Below, one piece after another: positions 1 through 6,077 of a stretch of DNA of 10,623 nucleotides. Numbering within the stretch: the stretch's first letter is position 1; each line of letters starts with the position of its first letter. The DNA lies in assembly GCA_900544985.1 (NCBI GenBank), contig UQXK01000055.1, positions 1-10,623 on the forward strand. The letters are read 5' to 3'. The notes under the pieces are model-generated. The model saw nothing but the letters and a program-made list of their open reading frames with translations, ran no database searches and was not told the origin of the DNA. A program made the translations under genes and the position numbers. This DNA is from an uncultured Eubacteriales bacterium (GTDB taxonomy: Bacteria; Bacillota; Clostridia; Oscillospirales; CAG-272).

Positions 1-157
1 CAAACCCCGACCAAAGGACTTTTCGTGAAAAGTCCTTTGGAATCTCAAAAGCTTTGCCCAAATAAAGTGGTATGTTCGGCAGGAAATTCTTTTGCCTACT
101 TTTCTTATAAGAAAAGTAGGTTCTTTGGCACACCTTTCTCCGAAAGAAAGGTGTGTT
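1..157. repeat. Modular palindromic intergenic repeat, left copy
   Basis: The region is a string of palindromes. One is at 11-40 (14-bp perfect arms, 2-base centre), one at 95-120 (26-base perfect palindrome), and one at 129-155 (11-bp arms, 5-base loop). Bases 1-71 match 5278-5349 with a few differences, and 120-157 match 5363-5400 exactly (38 of 38 by eye). The 95-120 palindrome is absent from the other copy. No coding potential or transposase is seen. The hairpins could act as terminators or RNA stabilisers, but none is followed by a good T-run, so the role is unknown. The left end lies at or beyond the window edge. Confidence 0.85.
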
Positions 158-185
158 GACTTTTCGTATGAAAAGGGTATATAAT
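156..185 (+). promoter_or_regulatory. Sigma-A promoter for the first phosphoesterase gene
   Basis: A TTGACT -35 (156-161) and a perfect TATAAT -10 (180-185) are separated by 18 bases, about 30 bases before the GTG start at 215. The -35 starts on the last two bases of the palindromic repeat. The spacer holds a small inverted repeat (160-175, CTTTTC...GAAAAG) resembling the core of the palindrome at 11-40, so the promoter may have formed from a decayed repeat module. Confidence 0.7.
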
Positions 186-214
186 TTAAGAAAATAAAAT
201 TATTCGGAGAGCTG

Positions 215-1525
215 GTGAATAAAGTGCTTTTTGACAATAAAAACATAGTGCTTTCTTTTGCCGCTGTTTCGGACATTCATCTGACGGGAGAAAATGACGA
301 TTCGGCAGAGAAATTTTCCTCGGCGATAAAGATGATATCCGAAACAGCACGTGAAAACGGCAGGGAAGTTGACGCTTTTCTTGTTTCCGGGGACCTTATA
401 GACTGTTTTAGGAAAGAGCCCCGAAAACAGGTAGAAAAATTTCGCGATATATATTTTTCTCTCTGCCAAAAGCCCATAATCTATTCTTTGGGTGACGGAC
501 ACGACCTTTTCTGGGGCAGAGATAATGAAAGCGAAATGATAAATATGTTCTCCTCTGTTCTCGGAGAGAAAAATTTTGTTTTCGATATCGATAAGGATAG
601 CATTAAATACGGAAACAGGCATGTCGTCGTAAACGGTTATCATTTCATCGCGTTGGAGCCTTGTTCCCGCGGTCCCATAACATATTCGGAAGAGACAAAA
701 AAATGGTTTGAATCCGCACTTGAAAAAGCGGAAAAAGAAAATCCCGGAAAATATATATTCGTAAGTACGCACCCGATGATATACGATACGTGCTACGGAA
801 GCACGCTTGGGAATGTTTGGGATACAGACGACCTTACAGGTATACTTTCAAAGCATAAAAATGTCGTAATATTTGGCGGACATCTGCATTTTCCACTCAA
901 TGACGAAAGATCGATAATGCAGACCTCTTTTACAAGTATCGGTTGCGGTTCTGTAAGATATATGGCAATAGAAGACGCGGCGTATGAGAATATGGCAAGC
1001 AAAACGACTATGCGCGACAGATACTCTTTTTCTCAGGGACTTCTTTGCGAGGTCGATAAAAACGGCGCGATTTCGGTTACAAGAATAGATTTTTATAATA
1101 AGAGCAAAATAAAAGAGCCATGGATAATTCCCGCCCCCGCAGAAGACGGTTCTCATCTTGCTTTATACGGAAAAAACAGGTGCGAAAAAGGCGAAGCACC
1201 GTATTTTCCCGATGATTTCGGATTGGAAACAGAATTTTACGGGGACAGTGAAGAAAAAAAGCTTCAAATAACTTTTACCGCCGCAAAATCTTACGATATG
1301 ATCCATCATTATAAGATAAATGTATCTTCAAACAGATCGGGTAAAAGCGAATACCGTGTCCTTTCCGATTTTTACCGTCATCCCTCGGTTTGCGATATGT
1401 CAAAAACCGTTACTTTTTTGACAAGAGAATCGTTTTGCCGCGGAGACTTTGTGACGGTGGATATAACCGCAGTGGATTCTTTCGGAAAAGAAGCTTTTTT
1501 GAAAAAGAATTTTTTGGTCAATTAG
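215..1525 (+). CDS. Calcineurin-like metallophosphoesterase, not exported, altered motif III
   Basis: This is a 436-residue protein of the calcineurin-like metallophosphoesterase superfamily, which hydrolyses phosphoesters at a two-metal centre; the substrate is unknown. Visible motifs are DIH (D20, H22), GD (G59-D60), the motif IV His in THPMIY (H186) and GGHLH (H223, H225). Motif III, normally GNHD/E, reads GDGHD at 93-97, so the metal-binding Asn is lost and the His displaced; activity may be reduced or changed. Residues ~270-436 look like a beta-sandwich (FN3-like) domain. The GTG start at 215 has GGAGA at 206-210 and an in-frame stop at 182-184, so no signal peptide is hidden upstream; the protein begins almost directly at the first catalytic strand. 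It aligns throughout with residues ~57-505 of the lipoprotein at 2868. Family confidence is high; activity is uncertain. Confidence 0.88.
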   Translation: MNKVLFDNKNIVLSFAAVSDIHLTGENDDSAEKFSSAIKMISETARENGREVDAFLVSGDLIDCFRKEPRKQVEKFRDIYFSLCQKPIIYSLGDGHDLFWGRDNESEMINMFSSVLGEKNFVFDIDKDSIKYGNRHVVVNGYHFIALEPCSRGPITYSEETKKWFESALEKAEKENPGKYIFVSTHPMIYDTCYGSTLGNVWDTDDLTGILSKHKNVVIFGGHLHFPLNDERSIMQTSFTSIGCGSVRYMAIEDAAYENMASKTTMRDRYSFSQGLLCEVDKNGAISVTRIDFYNKSKIKEPWIIPAPAEDGSHLALYGKNRCEKGEAPYFPDDFGLETEFYGDSEEKKLQITFTAAKSYDMIHHYKINVSSNRSGKSEYRVLSDFYRHPSVCDMSKTVTFLTRESFCRGDFVTVDITAVDSFGKEAFLKKNFLVN

Positions 1526-1550
1526 TTCATTTTCACTGGTGTATATATAT

Positions 1551-1580
1551 AAAAAACCACCTATAATTATGTAGGTGTTG
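1551..1580. terminator. Weak hairpin after the first phosphoesterase gene
   Basis: CACCTA (1558-1563) pairs with TAGGTG (1572-1577) across an 8-base loop. The + strand lacks a T-run after it. The A-run before it would give a T-run on the - strand, so it fits a - strand terminator better. It may still slow transcription leaving the first gene. A second weak stem follows at 1588-1603 (TTCCC/GGGAA). Confidence 0.25.
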
Positions 1581-1622
1581 TACAAATTTCCCTAAAACGG
1601 GAATTGAAAATCCCTTTATTTA

Positions 1623-1651
1623 TTGACAATATTTGCTTTTTATGCTATAAA
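1623..1651 (+). promoter_or_regulatory. Near-consensus sigma-A promoter for the LamG lipoprotein gene
   Basis: A perfect TTGACA -35 (1623-1628), a 17-base spacer and a TATAAA -10 (1646-1651). The predicted leader is about 60 bases, AT-rich, and ends in GGAGG (1708-1712), 8 bases before the ATG. This is the strongest promoter seen in the window and suggests high expression. It probably also feeds the gene at 2868 by read-through. Confidence 0.82.
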
Positions 1652-1720
1652 GTATAGTATAAACGATATATAATATCTTTATACATTTTTTTAGAAAAAT
1701 TTTTTACGGAGGAAAAATTT

Positions 1721-2743
1721 ATGAAGAAAATTATTGCATTGCTTCTTGTAGTCGTTATGGCAACGATGATTTTTGCTTGCGGCAAAAAAGATGATGTGAC
1801 AACCGATCCGACGATCACAACCAATTCGTCTGATACAACGGCTACGAAGCCTCAAACGACTGAGCCCACAAAACCTCAGACAACTGAGCCTACAAAGCCC
1901 CAGACGACGGAACCCACAAAGCCTCAGACAACTGAGCCTGTAACACCGCCTGAAACAACAGAACCTGTAAACCCGCCTGTAAAAGAGATCACACCTTATG
2001 CTGATATCGATTTCGCAGACGGTAAGGCTGTTGACAAATACGGCAAACTTACTCTCGAACCGAAATCCATCAATGACGCTGCTCTTCCTACGATCGGAAA
2101 AGCTCCCGTTACTTTTGACGGACTTACGCTTGAACTCGACGCTTTCATGGTAAAAGAGATAAACTCTTTCGGAAAACTCACATTTGTCGATGTTGAATCC
2201 GCAGATATGAAAGGTTTTGTTCAGAAGAACGGCGGTATCTCCCTTGAAGTATTCTATATAGACAAATCTACGACAAATGCCACTATCGGCGTTGTATGCG
2301 GAACTGAGAAAACAGGTAGCGGCAGTTCAGGATGGGGGCTTGCTTCCAGAGCGAATAAACAGCCCTACTTCTGCACAGGTAGTCTTGACAAATATTATTC
2401 CACAAACGCTGAAGGCGTAGAAGCAAGCGACAACCTTATCCATGTAGTATGCGTTTACAACGAAGCTGACTGGGAACAGTCCATATATGTAAACGGCAAA
2501 CTTGCCGGCGGTCCCACTCTTGCCGGCGGTTTCAACTCCACACATGGTGGCAAAGAAGTTAACGAAGGATACGATATAGGAAACGTTCTTTTTGTAGGTG
2601 CAGATCCGTCTGCAAGAGCTAACTATATGATAGACTTCGTTGCAAACGACCTTACTGTTGTTGACATTAAGGTATACGACAAAGCGCTTTCCGCTGATGA
2701 AGTTGCTTCCGTATTCGCAACAGCAACGGCTATGTTCAACTGA
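1721..2743 (+). CDS. Lipoprotein with Thr/Pro repeat linker and LamG-like domain
   Basis: This 340-residue protein is predicted to be anchored to the outer face of the membrane. A lipoprotein signal peptide (residues 1-20: Lys-Lys start, a run of Leu/Val, lipobox IFAC) gives a lipid-modified Cys20. Residues ~21-90 are a Thr/Pro-rich linker with four TKPQTTEP units (42-73). Residues ~92-340 form a LamG-like/concanavalin A-like beta-sandwich domain, recognised from the PYADIDF opening, the IHVVCVYN and SIYVNGKLAGG strands, and the closing DLTVVDIKVYDKALSADEV. Such domains usually bind carbohydrate or protein ligands or serve as accessory modules; no catalytic domain is present. The C-terminal domain is homologous to residues ~515-740 of the next gene, and the signal peptides of the two are nearly the same. 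It has its own strong promoter. The ligand is unknown. Confidence 0.88.
   Translation: MKKIIALLLVVVMATMIFACGKKDDVTTDPTITTNSSDTTATKPQTTEPTKPQTTEPTKPQTTEPTKPQTTEPVTPPETTEPVNPPVKEITPYADIDFADGKAVDKYGKLTLEPKSINDAALPTIGKAPVTFDGLTLELDAFMVKEINSFGKLTFVDVESADMKGFVQKNGGISLEVFYIDKSTTNATIGVVCGTEKTGSGSSGWGLASRANKQPYFCTGSLDKYYSTNAEGVEASDNLIHVVCVYNEADWEQSIYVNGKLAGGPTLAGGFNSTHGGKEVNEGYDIGNVLFVGADPSARANYMIDFVANDLTVVDIKVYDKALSADEVASVFATATAMFN
1844..1939 (+). repeat. Four tandem 24-bp units encoding TKPQTTEP
   Basis: Four in-frame 24-base units encode identical octapeptides in the lipoprotein linker. The units differ mainly at synonymous positions. Units 2 and 4 differ by one base, while 1 and 3 differ by about five. 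The repeat is therefore not freshly expanded; selection for the peptide, perhaps as an extended wall-spanning linker, is likely. Confidence 0.9.
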
Positions 2744-2784
2744 TAATAGCTTGTAATTCAATATTTAAGTAAAAACTCGAATTT

Positions 2785-2820
2785 GAGGAACGCGTCTCTT
2801 TCAACGGGACGCGTTTCTTT
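2785..2820 (+). terminator. Rho-independent terminator or attenuator between the two lipoprotein genes
   Basis: The stem AACGCGTCTC (2789-2798) pairs with GGGACGCGTT (2806-2815), including one G-U pair, around a 7-base loop. Weaker pairs extend it outward to 2785 and 2819. The downstream strand ends TTTCTTT. Because no clear promoter lies between here and the start at 2868, it may set the ratio of the two lipoproteins by partial read-through. Confidence 0.78.
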
Positions 2821-2867
2821 GATAAATTTGATGTTTTACAATTGGATTCCCAGATAGGAGATTATGA

Positions 2868-5090
2868 ATGAAAAGAATAATTGCGTTACTTCTTGTCGTA
2901 GTAATGGCGGTCTCCGTTATTGCCTGCGGCAAAAAAAATCCCGATGAGACAACTGATATGAATAATACAACAACATCAAACTCAACAACATCAACAACAT
3001 CCACAACGACAAAAATAACAACGCCGATAGTTTCCGACGGATTTGACGAAAAGAACATCGTGCTTCAATTCGGCGCTGTTTCCGATATACACACAGGCTC
3101 TAATGCCAATAAGGTCTCCCATGCTATGCAGGTGTTGAAAGACACGGCGGCTCTTTATACTTCAAAGGGTATAGACGCCGTTATGGTTGCCGGCGACCTT
3201 ACAAACAATTACGGATCCGATGAATCCATAAAAGCAAATGAAATTCTCGAAGTAAAGAGCGCCTATGAAAAGGTGTTTGATCCTGCCAAGGTCCCTATGA
3301 TATTTACTCTCGGAAACCATGACCACGACTTCGAAAGAAACGGCGGAGCAGGTTCTTCTCTTGCTACATTCCAGAATGTTCTCGGCAACAAGGAAGCGTA
3401 TAATCAGTACGACGTTGCAACGAGCGACGCTGCAAACGGCAGCCGTCACGTTGTTATAAACGGATATCACTTCCTCATGGTAGAGCCTATAACTTATTCT
3501 TGTGTCGAAGGCGATGCGAGCGGCGCAAAGTATACGGATGCAACAAAGAAATGGCTTGATGATGAACTTTCCAAGATCACAAGCGAAAATCCGAATCAGT
3601 ATGTTTTCATTATCACTCACCCGATGATATACGGTACGGTATACGGAAGCGATCTTTTGATAAACACTCTTTATTGGTACACAAAGGATCTTACTTCCAC
3701 ACTTGAAAAATATCCTCAGGTAGTAACTTTCGGCGGACATCTCCATTTCCCGCTTCAAGACGAAAGATCCATTATGCAGGATAAATTCACATCTCTCGGA
3801 TGCGGTTCCGTTCAGTACATGGCTATCGAAGACGGCTCTTACGAGAATATGAGCAGCGCTACTGTAATGAACGATGCGTACAGCATATCTTCCGGATATC
3901 TTGTTCAGGTAGATGCTTCCGGAAATGTAAGATTCATCAGAATAGACTTTTCCCATGACGAAATTATAAAAGAGCCGTTTGTTATATCTACTCCGGCTTC
4001 CGACGGTTCTCATCTTTTGAAATATACGAATGCCCGCGGAAACAGCACAAATAATACGGCTCCCAAATTCCCCGCAGACGCTATAACGATAGAAGATACA
4101 TCGTCTTCCGGTGCAGACGTGTTTAATACCGTTATTAAATTCAAAGCAGCCGAAGATGATGACCTTGTTCACCATTATGTAGTAAAAATCACTCTGGCAA
4201 ATTCTATTTTCGGAAGGTACAATATTCTCACCGATTTCTACCGTCATCCGTTTACTGCGGATATGGAAAAAGAATATACACTTGATCTCGGCAACGGTTT
4301 CTCCCGCGGTTCGAAGTACGTTATAACAGTAACTGCTTACGATTCATGGGGCGCCAGCGATGTTGTCACATACAACTATGAGCCTGTCCTTGATCTTGAC
4401 AATGTAAAACTTCCCGAGCCTTATGCGGATCTCGATTTTACAGGCGGCACGATTAAAGACAGCAAAAACAAACTTGCTATCGAAAACGTAGGTGCTACAA
4501 TAGCTGATACCGCTGTTAAATTTGCGGGAGTCACAAAGACAGTCCCTGCATTTAACGTAACGGAAAAAGGTCAGTTCGCAAGACTTACGTTCTCCGAATT
4601 CACCTCTTCGTCGTCGTTCACATCTCTTTTGAGAAAAGATTTCTCTATGGAGATTCTCTACGTTAACCGTTCAAAGACCGGCACAGTCGGCGTTATCGGC
4701 GGTTACGATAAATACGGATTCGGTTTCTATGAAGAAGAGGGAAGCCCCGCATTCAAAATAAGCCTTCGCGGAGAATTCCCGACATCTATGCCGGAAGAGA
4801 AGACTTCGAGCGATGAGCTTGTCCATGTTGTCGCTGTTTATTCAAAATCCAGCGCACGCCTGATAGTTTATGTAAACGGCGTTCCCACAGTAGAACAGGT
4901 CAGCGGCGTTTTCAGAGCAAAAGACGGAAATTATAATGTTGTGTGTCTTGGCGCCAACAGTACAGACAACGGTGAAAGCGATTTTGCCACAGATCTTACG
5001 GTGGTGGATTTCAAGGTATATGATGTAGGCATAACCCAGGCGCAGGCGACGGTACTTTATAATAAGGCTGTCGAAAGCTTTAAAAACTGA
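2868..5090 (+). CDS. Large lipoprotein: metallophosphoesterase, beta-sandwich and LamG-like domains
   Basis: This 740-residue protein is predicted to be membrane-anchored and extracellular. A lipoprotein signal peptide (1-20, lipobox VIAC, Cys20) is followed by a Thr/Ser/Asn-rich linker (~31-55). A calcineurin-like phosphoesterase domain (~62-330) has all motifs intact: D73-I-H75, G109-D110, GNHD at 149-152, H251 and GGHLH (H291, H293). A beta-sandwich, FN3-like domain (~370-505) comes next, then a LamG-like domain (~515-740). It should be an active surface phosphohydrolase; the substrate (nucleotide, phospholipid, wall polymer) is not readable. AGGAG at 2856-2860 lies 7 bases before the ATG. 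Residues ~57-505 align with the gene at 215, and ~515-740 with the domain of the gene at 1721, so it is a fused counterpart of its two neighbours. The Asn/Thr codon run at 2961-3023 is low-complexity ACA-type sequence. Confidence 0.92.
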   Translation: MKRIIALLLVVVMAVSVIACGKKNPDETTDMNNTTTSNSTTSTTSTTTKITTPIVSDGFDEKNIVLQFGAVSDIHTGSNANKVSHAMQVLKDTAALYTSKGIDAVMVAGDLTNNYGSDESIKANEILEVKSAYEKVFDPAKVPMIFTLGNHDHDFERNGGAGSSLATFQNVLGNKEAYNQYDVATSDAANGSRHVVINGYHFLMVEPITYSCVEGDASGAKYTDATKKWLDDELSKITSENPNQYVFIITHPMIYGTVYGSDLLINTLYWYTKDLTSTLEKYPQVVTFGGHLHFPLQDERSIMQDKFTSLGCGSVQYMAIEDGSYENMSSATVMNDAYSISSGYLVQVDASGNVRFIRIDFSHDEIIKEPFVISTPASDGSHLLKYTNARGNSTNNTAPKFPADAITIEDTSSSGADVFNTVIKFKAAEDDDLVHHYVVKITLANSIFGRYNILTDFYRHPFTADMEKEYTLDLGNGFSRGSKYVITVTAYDSWGASDVVTYNYEPVLDLDNVKLPEPYADLDFTGGTIKDSKNKLAIENVGATIADTAVKFAGVTKTVPAFNVTEKGQFARLTFSEFTSSSSFTSLLRKDFSMEILYVNRSKTGTVGVIGGYDKYGFGFYEEEGSPAFKISLRGEFPTSMPEEKTSSDELVHVVAVYSKSSARLIVYVNGVPTVEQVSGVFRAKDGNYNVVCLGANSTDNGESDFATDLTVVDFKVYDVGITQAQATVLYNKAVESFKN

Positions 5091-5124
5091 ACTTTGTTTT
5101 GGTTGAAATAAATTTATAAAACTG

Positions 5125-5203
5125 AACTTTTGCAAAAGTTTTGCGGATTTTTAAGGAGCTTTTTCAAAAGCTCCTTAAAGCAAGGTTTGGAACGCAGTTC
5201 CAA
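5125..5203. repeat. Cluster of three short palindromes downstream of the lipoprotein gene
   Basis: Three palindromes follow the stop codon: 5125-5140 (perfect 16-base), 5151-5178 (13-bp arms, two-base mismatched centre) and 5187-5203 (7-bp arms, 3-base loop). They share the ACTTTT/AAAAGT-style core of the flanking repeat copies and appear to belong to the same modular family. None has a proper T-run after it. A 13-base direct repeat (5083-5095 and 5118-5130) straddles the stop codon and the edge of the first palindrome. Confidence 0.7.
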
Positions 5204-5219
5204 CACATTTTGACAATAT

Positions 5220-5247
5220 AAAAAACGCGGAGAAATCCGCGTTTTTT
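5220..5247. terminator. Bidirectional Rho-independent terminator between convergent genes
   Basis: CGCGGA (5226-5231) pairs with TCCGCG (5236-5241) around a GAAA tetraloop, flanked by six A before and six T after. It can terminate both the + strand lipoprotein transcript and the - strand regulator operon, which converge here. Confidence 0.9.
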
Positions 5248-5261
5248 GCGTTCGTTATGAG

Positions 5262-5400
5262 TTGGGGCTGTCCGCCCCAAACCCAGACACAAAGGACTTT
5301 TCGGGAAAAGTCCTTTGGAATCTCAAAAGCTTCGCCCAAGTGAAGTGGTGTTTTGGAGCAAAGTTCTTTGGCACACCTTTCTCCGAAAGAAAGGTGTGTT
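5262..5400. repeat. Modular palindromic intergenic repeat, right copy
   Basis: The copy starts with a 7-bp-arm hairpin at 5262-5280 (TTGGGGC/GCCCCAA). A segment at 5278-5349 matches 1-71, including the palindrome 5290-5317 (13-bp arms). A short spacer follows, then 5363-5400, identical to 120-157, including the palindrome 5372-5398. The extra palindrome of the left copy is missing. The orientation is the same as the left copy. The repeat runs into the 3' end of the regulator gene and contains two of the three bases of its stop codon. Confidence 0.88.
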
Positions 5401-6061
5401 ATTCTGTTTTTATGGAATATCCTATGCCGCGTATTGTCGATATGATTTTTATGCCGAATTTTTCGTCGAGTTTTTCTCTCAGATATCTGATATAGACATC
5501 AACGAGATTGGAATCGCTTTTCAATTCTTCGCCCCATACTTTCAGTGCGGCTTCTTTTCTGGTCACGGCAGAGCCTTTGTTTTGAATCAGAAGCATAAAC
5601 AGATCATACTCTGTCTTTGTCAGCAACACTGTTTCCTTTTTATAAGTGACGGAATGCGAATTTTCGTTTAATATAAGCGAATCGGCGGGGCTTTTGTGTC
5701 TTTTTACGGGACGAACCCCGACAAGCGTTTCGTCGTTTCTTTCGAAAATGGACGATAGCATTTCAGGAACGGAAAACGGGCGCGAAAGTATCCTGTATCC
5801 TGCGGGAACAGAGCCGGAGACATTTTTTATATCTTCGGGGAATCCGAACAGTATCACCTGCGTTTTTTCTATTTCGGTAAAATCGTTGTCGTTTACGGAA
5901 AGAGCCGCGACATCGACAAGGGAAATATCGGATACAGAGGCAAAACGCCGTGCGTCGGGAGAAACGGAATCAAAAATTTTTGTATCCGCACCGTATGCGG
6001 ATATTTCAAGAGAGAGCATTCTTGCGAACACTCTGTCGGAAGAGAGTATAAAAACTTTCAT
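5399..6061 (-). CDS. OmpR/PhoB-family response regulator with atypical receiver domain
   Basis: This 220-residue protein has an N-terminal receiver-like domain (~1-115) and a C-terminal OmpR/PhoB winged-helix DNA-binding domain (~125-220). The C-terminal half is typical: LTKTEYDLFMLL, the recognition helix in SNLVDVYIRYLREKL (~185-199), and a wing ending GIGYSI. The receiver is partly degenerate. D50 is a plausible phosphorylation site and D9 remains of the acidic pair, but the conserved switch Thr/Ser is not evident near 72-73 (F, G) and the conserved Lys of KPF is Arg94. It may work without normal phosphorylation or by weak phosphorylation. No histidine kinase is in the window. AAGGAGG lies 5 bases before the ATG, and the gene starts 16 bases after the topoisomerase A subunit gene, so it is probably the last gene of that operon. 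Targets are unknown. Confidence 0.88.
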   Translation of the reverse strand: MKVFILSSDRVFARMLSLEISAYGADTKIFDSVSPDARRFASVSDISLVDVAALSVNDNDFTEIEKTQVILFGFPEDIKNVSGSVPAGYRILSRPFSVPEMLSSIFERNDETLVGVRPVKRHKSPADSLILNENSHSVTYKKETVLLTKTEYDLFMLLIQNKGSAVTRKEAALKVWGEELKSDSNLVDVYIRYLREKLDEKFGIKIISTIRGIGYSIKTE

Positions 6062-6077
6062 TTAAGCCTCCTTGCGG

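Noticed and set aside
1..157. CRISPR array
   Set aside because: The palindromes differ from each other, there is no regular repeat-spacer spacing and no cas gene is present.
1844..1939. Phase-variable tandem repeat
   Set aside because: The 24-base units keep the frame whatever their number and have diverged at synonymous sites, so on/off switching is not expected; only linker length could vary.
3162..4247. A 361-codon open frame on the - strand inside the large lipoprotein gene
   Set aside because: It is antisense to a gene with clear domains and motifs, shows no recognisable domain, and is rich in Phe, Tyr, Ile and Cys as expected of a shadow frame.
5209..5219. TTGACA followed by an AT-rich stretch as a + strand promoter
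   Set aside because: It leads directly into the bidirectional terminator and no + strand gene follows.
1..5400. Composite transposon around the trio
   Set aside because: No transposase or integrase is present, and the flanking repeats lack a clear terminal structure or target-site duplication. Only a recombination-prone cassette can be suggested.
5262..5671. Small + strand open frames across the right repeat and the regulator's 3' end
   Set aside because: They translate the palindromic repeat and then the antisense of the regulator. Similar repeat-derived peptides are common annotation artefacts.
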